64,000 nt of DNA from Leptofilum sp041748655 (GTDB lineage Bacteria > Chloroflexota > Anaerolineae > Promineifilales > Promineifilaceae): the NCBI GenBank assembly GCA_041748655.1, contig JBGTCV010000137.1, positions 1 to 64,000 on the forward strand. Direction: 5' to 3'. Position 1 is the stretch's first letter; each line of letters opens with the position of its first letter. Below the pieces are notes generated by a model. That model searched no databases, was not told where the DNA came from, and saw only the letters and a program-made list of their open reading frames with translations. Below, piece after piece: positions 44,719 to 53,077 of the stretch. Position numbers and translations under genes: made by a program.

Positions 44719-44898
44719 ATGTTTGGTTTGGGCTTTCAAGAACTATTAGTGATACTGGCAATCGTGCTGGTTTTCTTTGGTGGCAAAAAATTACCCGAAC
44801 TTTCCAAGGGTATTGGTCAGACTATTAAAGAAATTCGCAAGGGTTTTACCGACGACGAGACAGATAAAAAGTCAGCCAAGAAGAAGTTAAAAGATTAG
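44719..44898 (+). CDS. tatA: Twin-arginine translocase subunit TatA
   Basis: 59 residues. The single N-terminal membrane segment (ELLVILAIVLVFFGGKKLPEL) with the FGxKKLPEL hinge and an amphipathic helix with a Lys-rich end is diagnostic of TatA/E. It is 13 bases ahead of tatC. A tat pair on a mobile element is unusual. Confidence 0.9.
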   Translation: MFGLGFQELLVILAIVLVFFGGKKLPELSKGIGQTIKEIRKGFTDDETDKKSAKKKLKD

Positions 44899-44911
44899 CA
44901 TTGATACCCGT

Positions 44912-45655
44912 GTGTCATCTGCATCTACCCATCCTCTACCCTTTAGAATCCACCTGAATGAACTGCGATACCGCTTTTTGCTCATTCTGGGTTGCTTGAC
45001 CATTGGCACCATTTTTGGGTACTTTTTGCATGACCAAGTTCTGACACTCCTCATAAAGCCACTGGATCAGCCGCTGTATTACTCCTCCCCGGCCGGTGGG
45101 TTTGACTTCACCCTCAGATTGAGCTTTTTCTTTGGCATGCTGGCCTCTATCCCTATTTTTGTCTATCAAACGCTGGAGTTCATTCAACCTGCCTTCTCGC
45201 GCTCGCTCAAACACTCTCTTTTGAGCCTGTTGGCAGCTTCCTGCTTACTGTTGCTGATGGGCATGTCATTTGCCTATTTTGTCAGCTTGCCGGCCGCACT
45301 GTACTTCCTAGATACCTTTAGCAATGCAGGGGTTCAGTCTCTCATCTCGACTATCGAATATTTTAGCTTTGTGACACGTTACATTTTCGGGTTTGGTTTG
45401 CTGTTTCAATTACCCCTAATCCTCCTGGTGATCAATACCATACAAAGAATTTCGATAAAAACTCTGATGAAGTATCAAAAATGGGTAGTGTTGGGCAGCT
45501 TTGTCATTGCGGCTGTTTTGACACCTACCCCAGACATTTTCAACCAACTGCTCATGGCAGTCCCGCTCATTATTCTTTACCAGCTAACCATAGTCTTGCT
45601 GTGGATTGTTAATAAGAGGAGCACTCCAGCGGTTATTGACACTGCCCGGAAATAG
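44912..45655 (+). CDS. tatC: Twin-arginine translocase subunit TatC
   Basis: 247 residues from a GTG. The family hallmarks are HLNELRYRFLL at the N-terminus, six membrane segments, and the FGLLFQLPLILLVI stretch near residue 175. TatC binds the twin-arginine signal and with TatA moves folded proteins across the membrane. The gene is AT-rich compared with host genes. Confidence 0.92.
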   Translation: MSSASTHPLPFRIHLNELRYRFLLILGCLTIGTIFGYFLHDQVLTLLIKPLDQPLYYSSPAGGFDFTLRLSFFFGMLASIPIFVYQTLEFIQPAFSRSLKHSLLSLLAASCLLLLMGMSFAYFVSLPAALYFLDTFSNAGVQSLISTIEYFSFVTRYIFGFGLLFQLPLILLVINTIQRISIKTLMKYQKWVVLGSFVIAAVLTPTPDIFNQLLMAVPLIILYQLTIVLLWIVNKRSTPAVIDTARK

Positions 45656-45734
45656 CCGTAGGCTAAATGAAAGTATATTTACTTGTTTACAAATCGTGCC
45701 AAATACGTTATTTGAACAACTACTAGCCAAAGAA

Positions 45735-45899
45735 ATGACCCGCAAAGAGTTTTTATTGCATTTGGGGTTGTTGCTGCTGGCGATTACTGGTATCTCTGGG
45801 TTACTCCGTACAGTTGCAAATCCCAATTTATTAAATGCGCACAAACACGTTTCTTCCGGGTTCGGTTCTGGAACATATGGGGGAGCCAAGAAAGTCTAG
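45735..45899 (+). CDS. Small exported protein with Tat-like signal and Gly/Tyr tail
   Basis: 54 residues. The N-terminus MTRKEFLLHLGLLLLAITGI resembles a Tat signal with RK in place of RR; the mature part is short and ends GFGSGTYGGAKKV. It lies directly after tatC and before a fibre-like gene, which suggests it is a dedicated substrate. The tail motif recalls the start of the mature surface protein at 43574-44647 (GEGSYGGG). A longer in-frame start exists upstream but would bury the signal. Confidence 0.55.
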   Translation: MTRKEFLLHLGLLLLAITGISGLLRTVANPNLLNAHKHVSSGFGSGTYGGAKKV

Positions 45900-45902
45900 A
45901 GT

Positions 45903-46418
45903 ATGCCAAGACTACCAACACCGGGAGGCGATGAGGGAAACTGGGGAACAGTTCTTAATGAGTTTTTGGAGGTTGAACACAACTCCGATGGTACTCTCAA
46001 AACAGATTATTTGCCCTTGGCGGGTGGAACATTAACTGGGGATGTAGATGCAGCTGATAATGTAATTTCTCAACCAGAAATTAAAGATTACAGTGAAACC
46101 GTAGTAATAGCTAACACCGGTAGCACATACGCAGTTAATTTAGTTAATGGGAATATATTTGAGTTAACTTTAACCGATAACTGCACACTCTCTTTCTCAA
46201 ACGCCCCTACCACTGGAAAAGCTGGCTCTGCTACACTTATCTTGCATCAGGATGCAACTGGAAGTCGCACGATTACTTGGCCTGCAAGTGTAACTTGGGC
46301 AAATAGTAATGAACCTACTTTATCTACTTCACCGAGTGCAGTCGATATTGTTCAATTATTTACAACTGATGGAGGAACAACCTGGAGAGGTTTTTTGTCT
46401 GGGCTGAATTTTAGTTAA
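45903..46418 (+). CDS. Fibre-like surface protein
   Basis: 171 residues. The opening PRLPTPGGDEGNWGTVLNEF with a following EVEHNSDGTLK is a pattern I associate with short tail-fibre-like proteins of phage-type and surface loci. Then PLAGGTLTGDVDAADNVI is typical of phage fibre repeats, and the rest is a beta-rich, Thr/Ser-rich domain. No signal peptide. It starts 3 bases after the preceding stop. Confidence 0.55.
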   Translation: MPRLPTPGGDEGNWGTVLNEFLEVEHNSDGTLKTDYLPLAGGTLTGDVDAADNVISQPEIKDYSETVVIANTGSTYAVNLVNGNIFELTLTDNCTLSFSNAPTTGKAGSATLILHQDATGSRTITWPASVTWANSNEPTLSTSPSAVDIVQLFTTDGGTTWRGFLSGLNFS

Positions 46419-46424
46419 CCGCAT

Positions 46425-48062
46425 ATGCTTTCCACAAAACTACTAGCTTCTGCAAAAATAAATTCATATTTGTTGGATCAATTTAGTGGTGTAAATGGTA
46501 CTCTCATCACAGCGCGATCAATGGATACCGGTGAGCTTTGGACTGCTCAAAGTAATAACTTCGAAATAAATAACAATCAAGCAAGAGTAAAAGGAATTTT
46601 AAGTGGAGATGTATCGATTGCTACTTTGACATCACCATTTGGAGTAGACGTATCAATTGAAATTAAGTTCACGCAACAAAACTCAAATAGACGAAAAATT
46701 GGAATTGTTGGTAGATGGACAGATTCAAGTAATTATTGGAGAGTTGAATCAAGTGGAACTGGTAATGGTTTTCGAATTTATGAGATTAACGCAGGAACAG
46801 AAACACTTCGCACATTTGCCAATCCTACCATAGCTTTAAACACAGAATACACCATGCGTGCAACATTCAGTGGCAATACAATTACTGCCACAATTGGCGC
46901 AACTACTATTCAATACGCAAGCGCAACTCATAATAATACTGCAACCACTTTTGGTATTTATGGGGCTTTTGACCCACCCTCAAATGTACCAGATATAATT
47001 AACGATTTTCTTATGTGGCGAGGGACAAGTACACCACCAGCCAATCCTCTTTATCCATTCTCACTTACATCGCCCTCTGCTTACCAGATTTATCAAAGAA
47101 ATGGAAGTAATCAAGCTAATATTTCTATCACTGGCACATTTGTTGCCAGTACAACACATGACATAGAAGCACGTTTTAATGGTGGAACTTGGGTCACAAT
47201 AGCAACTGCTGCTAATGGTTCGGGGTTTAGTGGAACGCTTTCAAATCAAGCGGTGGGGCAAGGAGCACTTGAAGTACGTTTTGTTGATGATATTAGCAAA
47301 AATTATAGTTTAGCTTACGTCGGCATTGGTGATGTATTTGTTATTGCGGGACAATCCAATGCAGTCGGCGTTACAAGTGCTGCATTACAGACATACAGTC
47401 ACGCAACTCTCAAGGCTGGGTTATTTGGTAATGATTACCATTGGAGGGAACTTGTTGATCCAACAGATTCAGCAGTTGGACAGGTCGACAGTGTTAGCGA
47501 TGACACAGGTATGGCAGCAAATGGTTCATACTGGCCACTTCTTGCAACAAGCATTATGGCATCAACTGGTCTACCAGTAGCTTTCGTACCAACAGCTAAA
47601 AGTGCTACGGCTATTTTGCCATGGTTACCAGGTTCAGATCACCAAGACCGTACAACACTGTATGGCAGTATGGTTTATCGCTCATTACAAGTTGGTGGAG
47701 TAAAGGCAATTTTATGGCATCAAGGAGAATCAGATGCCACAATTAATAATTTTACTGGTGCAACCACCTATAATAGTCGTTTAGATACATTGGCTAACGC
47801 GATTGCTACAGACCTGAATGTCAAGCTGATCTCTGCGAAAATTCATAAGTGGGATAGTGCTCCAAGCACTTCACAGGAGAACGTTGATGAAATTAATGGT
47901 GCGATAGTTGAAGCAGAAGGCGACAATATAAATGTACTAGCAGGACCAAACTTCGATAGTCCAACGCGTGTAACGTCTGGCTTACATTTTAATACAGCTT
48001 CTGAGTTACAAGATGCGGCTGATCGCTGGTGGGCGGCGATTAATTCGTTGGCTATTTTGTAA
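46425..48062 (+). CDS. SGNH hydrolase of the sialate O-acetylesterase type with N-terminal carbohydrate-binding-like domain
   Basis: 545 residues. The N-terminal ~200 residues form a LamG/concanavalin-like beta domain (RKIGIVGRWTDSSNYWRV). A short beta domain follows, and then a catalytic domain starts at DVFVIAGQSNAVG, with the nucleophile serine, continues with ILWHQGESDAT and ends with the catalytic histidine in SGLHFNTASE. Such enzymes remove acetyl groups from sugars. It has no classical signal peptide, so it may be displayed through its neighbours. Confidence 0.78.
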   Translation: MLSTKLLASAKINSYLLDQFSGVNGTLITARSMDTGELWTAQSNNFEINNNQARVKGILSGDVSIATLTSPFGVDVSIEIKFTQQNSNRRKIGIVGRWTDSSNYWRVESSGTGNGFRIYEINAGTETLRTFANPTIALNTEYTMRATFSGNTITATIGATTIQYASATHNNTATTFGIYGAFDPPSNVPDIINDFLMWRGTSTPPANPLYPFSLTSPSAYQIYQRNGSNQANISITGTFVASTTHDIEARFNGGTWVTIATAANGSGFSGTLSNQAVGQGALEVRFVDDISKNYSLAYVGIGDVFVIAGQSNAVGVTSAALQTYSHATLKAGLFGNDYHWRELVDPTDSAVGQVDSVSDDTGMAANGSYWPLLATSIMASTGLPVAFVPTAKSATAILPWLPGSDHQDRTTLYGSMVYRSLQVGGVKAILWHQGESDATINNFTGATTYNSRLDTLANAIATDLNVKLISAKIHKWDSAPSTSQENVDEINGAIVEAEGDNINVLAGPNFDSPTRVTSGLHFNTASELQDAADRWWAAINSLAIL

Positions 48063-48343
48063 ACTCTTCAGATAAAAAGACTATGTACTTAGGGTTTTTG
48101 ATTAACCCCTACGTTTGGCTTATTCTTTGGCTCTTCGGTTGATTTTTGATCATAATTCCCTCAACTTCTAGGCACCATTTTCACTTCAAAAAACGTAAAT
48201 ATGGGCCTGTTACGTGTCATAAAAAGTTATTATGACTTATTAGACGGCCTACTAGTCACCGATCTGGGATGTGAAGTTATGAATGGATACTTTTCTGGAG
48301 GAACCACATAAGAGGACTTGTTTTCTATAAGTTCTGACGCCTA
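48063..48343. other. Intergenic gap, 281 bases
   Basis: AT-rich sequence between the esterase gene and the HTH gene. No gene, hairpin with T-run or repeat is supportable; it presumably holds the promoter of the HTH gene. Confidence 0.4.
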
Positions 48344-48586
48344 ATGTCTGGCAGTGATAACAAGGGTAGCGAACAGCCAAGCCTTGACAAGCTGATCTCC
48401 CTTAAAAAGGCTGCCAAGCTCTGCGGGCTGTCATACAGCCACCTCCGGCGGTTAGCCAGAGATGGCGAAATTTGGGCCATTAAGCCAGGTAACATCTGGT
48501 TGACGACCGAGCAGGCAGTCAGAGCATACCAAGCCCGCGATAATCGACCGGGACCGAAAACAAAAACACCGGCAGATCAACCGTAA
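48344..48586 (+). CDS. Excisionase-like HTH DNA-binding protein
   Basis: 80 residues with a MerR-like HTH_17 domain (SLKKAAKLCGLSYSHLRRLA, then WLTTEQAVRAY). This fold is shared by excisionases and small regulators. It is a solitary gene convergent with the zinc-ribbon gene. Two other HTH_17 genes lie at 51558 and 55593. Confidence 0.7.
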   Translation: MSGSDNKGSEQPSLDKLISLKKAAKLCGLSYSHLRRLARDGEIWAIKPGNIWLTTEQAVRAYQARDNRPGPKTKTPADQP

Positions 48587-48596
48587 TTTCCCGTCA

Positions 48597-49799
48597 TTAG
48601 CCCGAGGTTATCTCAATCTCTTCCTTGCAGGCGTCACAGACAATCACCCGTTTCTTCAAAAATAATTCCATGTTCGATTCATTAAGTTGAACCACTTCAC
48701 TGCATTCGGGACATGTAACTCCTCCCTGTCGCAGGTGATTGAGAAAAAGTCTATCTCGGTCTGTTGTAAAATGAATATGGTAGTTACATTGGGAACAGTC
48801 AACCCCTCCCTCAGTATAGAGTTGATACATGTCTTTGCGATTAATCTCAAGTGGAGCATGACAGTTCAAACATTCCATAGAGATTTCTTGTAACGTTAGA
48901 AGGAGATTGCTAATCTCTTCAGCTAGGCCCGTTTGCCAAGGTGAATCTCTCCAAGGCCCTTCTTGTATCCATAACAGCAATCCAAGTTGAGTTCTGAGCT
49001 CGGTTATAGCAGAGTCCTTGACAAAGTCCGGGGCAAAAGTATCGATCACAGAGGTAATTACTTGTGTGGCGTGATAGAGCAAAAGAGGGAGAAACGAGTA
49101 CAGCCCTTCCCATTGAGCTTTGTGGTCCAGGTCTCCAGAGAAGATGAAGTTGAGGTTTTGCTCTTCAGTAGGTGCGGTATGCGTTGTAATTAGATGGTTA
49201 GCTCGCTGGAAAAGTTGTTCAAATCCATAATTGCAGTGCTTGTCGTAACGAAGCTCGTGAATAAAGTCTGGCCCAATAAACCCTCCCAATTTAGTCTTCT
49301 CCATAGCATCTGTAATAATCTCGAGCCGGCGCTCTGGTGGAACATTCGGTGCATAGGGTAATGGGCGCAACTTTTGGTTTTGAATTTTGGAACGGAACTT
49401 CTGAAGGAAATCATTAGGATCGGCGAGCATCCACTCGAAATAAAGAAGATTCTCTTTTAGGGGCTTCCTTAGCAGCGCGAATGTAACGGTGAGTTTCCCT
49501 TTTGCTGAACAGTCAAGAGCTTCATATAGAAAGTGGCAGAAGTCGGAAAGAAGCGCAATGGTAACTTGCTTGTAGATAATCGAATTGAGGTCATCTTCAT
49601 AGCCATTATTTTCAAGCAATACAAAAAGCTCTTCCCCCGATTTCTCCTTGAATTTCGTTGCCACTTCCTTCTCAATGTGCATGCGGTGGTTAAAGGTTCC
49701 CGCATGCTCACCAACAACTACAAGACCTGCTAATAGGTCATGTAAGAAGAAGCAGTAATCATGAGAAAAGAGTAGGTCACTCGGAATAAGGTTTCGCAT
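48597..49799 (-). CDS. Unknown protein with three C-terminal zinc-ribbon-like segments
   Basis: 400 residues. Residues 1-~300 are helical and unrecognised. The last ~100 residues hold three cysteine pairs, CLNCHAPL, CSQCNYHI with CPECSEVV, and CDACKEEI, suggesting zinc ribbons for nucleic-acid or protein binding. It has no membrane segment. A toxin or abortive-infection role is conceivable from its position among cargo genes, but nothing in the sequence shows it. Confidence 0.5.
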   Translation of the reverse strand: MRNLIPSDLLFSHDYCFFLHDLLAGLVVVGEHAGTFNHRMHIEKEVATKFKEKSGEELFVLLENNGYEDDLNSIIYKQVTIALLSDFCHFLYEALDCSAKGKLTVTFALLRKPLKENLLYFEWMLADPNDFLQKFRSKIQNQKLRPLPYAPNVPPERRLEIITDAMEKTKLGGFIGPDFIHELRYDKHCNYGFEQLFQRANHLITTHTAPTEEQNLNFIFSGDLDHKAQWEGLYSFLPLLLYHATQVITSVIDTFAPDFVKDSAITELRTQLGLLLWIQEGPWRDSPWQTGLAEEISNLLLTLQEISMECLNCHAPLEINRKDMYQLYTEGGVDCSQCNYHIHFTTDRDRLFLNHLRQGGVTCPECSEVVQLNESNMELFLKKRVIVCDACKEEIEITSG

Positions 49800-49839
49800 A
49801 TCTTCTAACGCGTGCAGGATATACTAAGCCGCTTTTAGG

Positions 49840-49986
49840 AGCACATCAAGCTTTCTAGAGAATAGAGAGACTCGGGCTCCAAGACGTTGGCCAGTTCATG
49901 CCCGCCTAAAGCAGCTTCTACTTGAGCTTCCAGCGTACTTTCTTTTAGCCTGGCTAAAGATTCCTCACTTTACTTGTTGCCCATAG
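49840..49986 (-). pseudogene. Decayed duplicate of the 31505 gene
   Basis: On the minus strand the sequence closely follows the gene at 31505, including the segment GAATCTTTAGCCAGGCT and a preceding GGAGGCTAAACGGCCG string. An in-frame stop occurs at codon 5 (ATG GGC AAC AAG TAA). After ~35 codons the similarity ends. It is a non-functional inverted copy 18 kb away from its relative. Confidence 0.7.
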
Positions 49987-50032
49987 CGGCCGTTTAGCCT
50001 CCAAAAATCAGCCTGAAAAATAGAATTAAGTA

Positions 50033-50469
50033 GAATGCTCTCTGACGAATGCGGCAATTTTAGCAAGTTCTTCCGAAATAGAATACGAATTCTCTCCTCG
50101 AGCTTGACGCTGTAGGTAACCTAATTCGAAAGCTGAGTAATCCCAGCCTGGGAGATCCTGTGCTGCTTTGTTTCATTGCTAATCATTAAGATAGCGTGCG
50201 GTAGCCCTTTGATATGCTCGGTTCCACTGATACTCAATATCGCGGCCCTGTAGCTTCATGTGCCGACATGCCCACTTGATTTTGTTTAATGCATCATCTT
50301 TGGAAATAAAGCCCGTCTTGGCGATTCCAGCGATCCTAAAAAGGCTTTGCCAAAATGGGTTGTTTGGTTTCCTAATGTTGAGGTCGGAAGGTAATCCTTC
50401 GATTGCTTGAAGTTCTTGCTCCAGGGCCGATTGAAACCACTGTTCCTGGCGGGATTCTCTTTCGTGCAT
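50033..50469 (-). CDS. Unknown protein, possibly interrupted by stops
   Basis: The intact frame covers 50179-50469 (96 residues, start MHERESRQEQWF), with a helical region (ALNKIKWACRHMKLQGRDIE) resembling the ends of element-borne primases or helicase loaders. After TAG-CAA-TGA the same frame stays open for ~45 codons to about 50033 with coding-like sequence (LPGWDYSAFELGYLQRQARG). This suggests either a longer gene broken by stops or two adjacent genes. Confidence 0.4.
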
Positions 50470-50496
50470 AGAAAACAGGTGTACTCTTATCCTTGA

Positions 50497-50637
50497 TTAG
50501 GAGAGTCTTCTTTTTGAAGGACTCTCTTGATCTGGCGATTTACCATAGTATTCTTGATATAATTCTTCAAGCGTTGCTTCCAAAACGTCTTCATCTTCCC
50601 ACGTTAAGCAGTGCAGGCTCCCCCTTTTCGCGCTCAT
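50497..50637 (-). CDS. Small acidic protein (putative)
   Basis: 46 residues from an ATG 17 bases after the PIN toxin stop (CLTWEDEDVLEATLEELYQE core). It is in line with the toxin-antitoxin pair and could be co-transcribed. No recognised domain. Confidence 0.35.
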   Translation of the reverse strand: MSAKRGSLHCLTWEDEDVLEATLEELYQEYYGKSPDQESPSKRRLS

Positions 50638-50653
50638 TTCGCTTTCTGCTCTA

Positions 50654-51085
50654 TTACATGGTAACCATTTCAACTCCAAATTGCTTTGAGTATGCCTTGT
50701 CAAAACTGAAAATTTGAGGGATTTTCAGCATCTTCATGGTTACAACATTGGAACAGTCTACAAAACTTGTGCCTCTTGCCTCTTGAGTATTGAAATAGGA
50801 TGTGGTTTCTTTATGAATTTTTTCCGTGATGTGAATGGTGGGATACTTTTCAACTAATTTGAAAAACCTCCTTGCCAAATCCTGTCCTTTGCGATTGCTC
50901 AGAACAGTAGCAGTCTCCCCTATGACCAGGCTTGTTGTTACCAATTTTAACCGCCTGGTTTTAATCATATTAAACAACTGCTCTGACTTTTCATGGTGAG
51001 CGTCATTCTCATATAGCCACCCCACAAAGGCGTCACTATCAACTAAAACGTGAAAACTACTCCGCACTCCCCCTCCAAACTCCAT
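50654..51085 (-). CDS. PIN-domain toxin (VapC-like ribonuclease)
   Basis: About 143 residues. PIN acidic residues are visible in HVLVDSDAFVGWL, VIGETATVL, FVDCSNVV and FSFDKAY. It overlaps the antitoxin end. The exact start is uncertain: ATG at 51106 or 51085, or GTG near 51067 just after GGAGGGGG. It should cleave RNA when freed from its antitoxin and so stabilise the element. Confidence 0.82.
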   Translation of the reverse strand: MEFGGGVRSSFHVLVDSDAFVGWLYENDAHHEKSEQLFNMIKTRRLKLVTTSLVIGETATVLSNRKGQDLARRFFKLVEKYPTIHITEKIHKETTSYFNTQEARGTSFVDCSNVVTMKMLKIPQIFSFDKAYSKQFGVEMVTM

Positions 51086-51323
51086 TCTCACCGTATAAGA
51101 CTTCATCTATTGTTGTGGAAGCATCAGTAACATCGTCCTTGCAAATTCCCCTAGCATTGTCCATTGCGGCATACAATTCATCAAGTTTGGCCTGTTCTTC
51201 TCTATCCAGATGTTTTTCTATGGCAGTGCGAATCAAAGCGGAAATAGACGTACTTTTAGTCTCAGATACCATCTGCAATCTGTAGTGCAGGTCATATGGT
51301 AGGTAAAGAGATGTTCTTAACAT
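51057..51323 (-). CDS. Ribbon-helix-helix antitoxin partner of the PIN toxin
   Basis: 88 residues. The N-terminal strand-helix-helix (TSLYLPYDLHYRLQMVSETK, then ISALIRTAIEKHL) fits the RHH fold; the C-terminus is acidic and should wrap the toxin. First gene of the pair. Confidence 0.8.
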   Translation of the reverse strand: MLRTSLYLPYDLHYRLQMVSETKSTSISALIRTAIEKHLDREEQAKLDELYAAMDNARGICKDDVTDASTTIDEVLYGENGVWRGSAE

Positions 51324-51557
51324 AATAATGTTATCCTAAACCGCCATAAGATGTATGTCAAGTAGTATGATGTATGTGTAGTGAACATCAATATTGTCTG
51401 TTTTCTACTCCTCAAAAACAATACTGCCCTCCTTAACCATATCATCTACAACTTCTCTCTGGATAAGTTACTTTGGGTCTTTTCCTAGTTGACCGCTCTT
51501 CTCTCCTATGTTTTGATAAGGATCAACAACACTTGCAACAAAGGCAACAAAGGCAAC

Positions 51558-51754
51558 ATGAAACAATACTTGAGCATCACAGACATTGCCCAGATTACTA
51601 ACAAAGAACGCTCTACCGTCTTCCGCTGGATTAAGGCAGGGAAACTCGGCCTAGTACGCAAAATTGGTAGTGAATATCAAGTCCCCCATGAAAGCTTTAA
51701 AAAGTGGTGGTCAGAAAACGTACAGACAATTGAGCAGGAAGAAGGGAGCGTATG
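51558..51754 (+). CDS. HTH_17 DNA-binding protein upstream of parA
   Basis: 65 residues (start MKQYLSITDIAQITNKERST) with an excisionase-type helix-turn-helix. Its stop overlaps the parA start (ATGA), so it is probably the first gene of the partition operon and may regulate it. Two AAGGCAAC direct repeats lie just before the ATG. Confidence 0.72.
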
Positions 51755-52519
51755 AATTTAGCTAAGGTTATCTCATTTTCGATCTACAAAGGCGGCACCG
51801 GAAAGACAACTTCCACTGTCAACACAGCCGCTGCACTCACCAAGTTGGGCAAAAAGGTACTGCTCGTTGACCTCGATCAGCAGGCATCAGCTACCAGATA
51901 CTTGGGTATCAATCCCGATGAGCCACAATACAATCTGTATCACGTTTTTTATCAAAACGTACCGGCCAGTGTGGTCAGGCAAAAGACCAAGTTTGGCATT
52001 GATGTTCTCCCCTCCTCTTCCCTCATGGCAGCCATAGAAGCCAGCCTTGAACCTGGAGACGAGCTAATTCTGCGCGAACGATTAGCCCCCCTTAAAGAAG
52101 AGTATGATTTCATACTGATAGACACGCCGCCAGGAAAGGCGGATTTGGCTTTCAACGGCATTGTTGCGGCCGATGTTCTCTTAGTCCCGGCCAGTGCCGA
52201 GCGAATGTCCATTGACGGCGTTTCTGACCTTGTTAATCACGTTCAGGAGATTTTCTGGCACAAGTTCAGAGAAGAACTCAAGAATCAGGAAATCCGCATC
52301 CTCTTTACAAAATATAAGTCAACAACAACCCACTCCCCTGGCGTCGTCCAGGCTGCCCAGCGCATTTACCGAGCAAACGTACTTGATATTCTCGTTCCAG
52401 AAACCATCGAGTTTCCCCGATCTTTTGATAAGCGCGAACCCCTTCCCTTTCTTTCACCCAATCACGCGGGAGCCATCGCGTATCAAGAAGTTGCTCAGTG
52501 GCTAATTGATCATGCGTAA
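51752..52519 (+). CDS. parA: ParA-family partition ATPase
   Basis: 255 residues with the deviant Walker A KGGTGKTT (residues ~13-20), LLVDLDQQASAT and the Walker B-like FILIDTPPG. It moves or positions the element's DNA with the help of a centromere-binding partner. The next gene overlaps its end and encodes the likely partner. Confidence 0.92.
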   Translation: MNLAKVISFSIYKGGTGKTTSTVNTAAALTKLGKKVLLVDLDQQASATRYLGINPDEPQYNLYHVFYQNVPASVVRQKTKFGIDVLPSSSLMAAIEASLEPGDELILRERLAPLKEEYDFILIDTPPGKADLAFNGIVAADVLLVPASAERMSIDGVSDLVNHVQEIFWHKFREELKNQEIRILFTKYKSTTTHSPGVVQAAQRIYRANVLDILVPETIEFPRSFDKREPLPFLSPNHAGAIAYQEVAQWLIDHA

Positions 52520-52880
52520 AACACGACCAGAAGACTTTGATCCGAACTACAAAAAATCTAACGGCCCAAGACCGGAAGATGTAAATATGGCCGGGATTGT
52601 GCCCATTAAATCCAAAACTGTGTATGACGATGCTAGTGGAGAAACCGAACGGAAAAGCGTTCGGAAAACCGAACGTTCGGAATTCCGTTCGGAAAACCGA
52701 ACGGCTAACTTACCACTTAAACGGCGCACTAAACGGTATAGTTTTGAGTTTTACACAGACCAAATCGAGCAACTAAAACAGCTTAAAGTCAAGGCGGAAA
52801 TGGACGGAGAAAGCTTGAGTTTATCCGAAATGGCAAGAGCAGCTATGGACGAATACTTAAAGGATAAACTCAAAGAATAG
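52512..52880 (+). CDS. Ribbon-helix-helix partition partner (ParB-like, non-canonical)
   Basis: 122 residues from an ATG overlapping the parA stop. The C-terminal ~50 residues (KRYSFEFYTDQIEQLKQLKV, then LSLSEMARAAMDEYL) look like an RHH DNA-binding domain; the N-terminal half is basic and disordered. Its middle is encoded by the CGAACG/CGTTCG repeats, so the gene contains part of its own probable binding site. Not a canonical ParB. Confidence 0.7.
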   Translation: MRKTRPEDFDPNYKKSNGPRPEDVNMAGIVPIKSKTVYDDASGETERKSVRKTERSEFRSENRTANLPLKRRTKRYSFEFYTDQIEQLKQLKVKAEMDGESLSLSEMARAAMDEYLKDKLKE

Positions 52881-52964
52881 CCGTTCAACCGTTCGGAAAT
52901 GCGTTCGGAAAATCGAACGGAATTACGTACGGAAAAGCGTTCGACCGAACGGAAAACCGAACGG
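52645..52964. repeat. Centromere-like cluster of CGAACG/CGTTCG repeats
   Basis: Two clusters, inside the partner gene (52645-52704) and directly after its stop (52881-52964), built from units such as GTTCGGAAAACCGAACG. About ten TTCGG/CCGAA half-sites are present in both orientations. Position beside ParA and an RHH protein fits a parS or operator array. Confidence 0.75.
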
Positions 52965-53077
52965 AAAAAGCCCGACTTGACAAGCCTTTTTTAATTTGAT
53001 TAGCTATTCATGCGACAGTTGTCCGAAACTAAAAACAGACAACAAAGCGCGTTCCAGAAAGGCCCGTTCAACCTCGT

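Noticed and set aside
52969..53000. Terminator after the partition operon
   Set aside because: A T-run follows GACAAGCC, but no convincing stem pairs with it.
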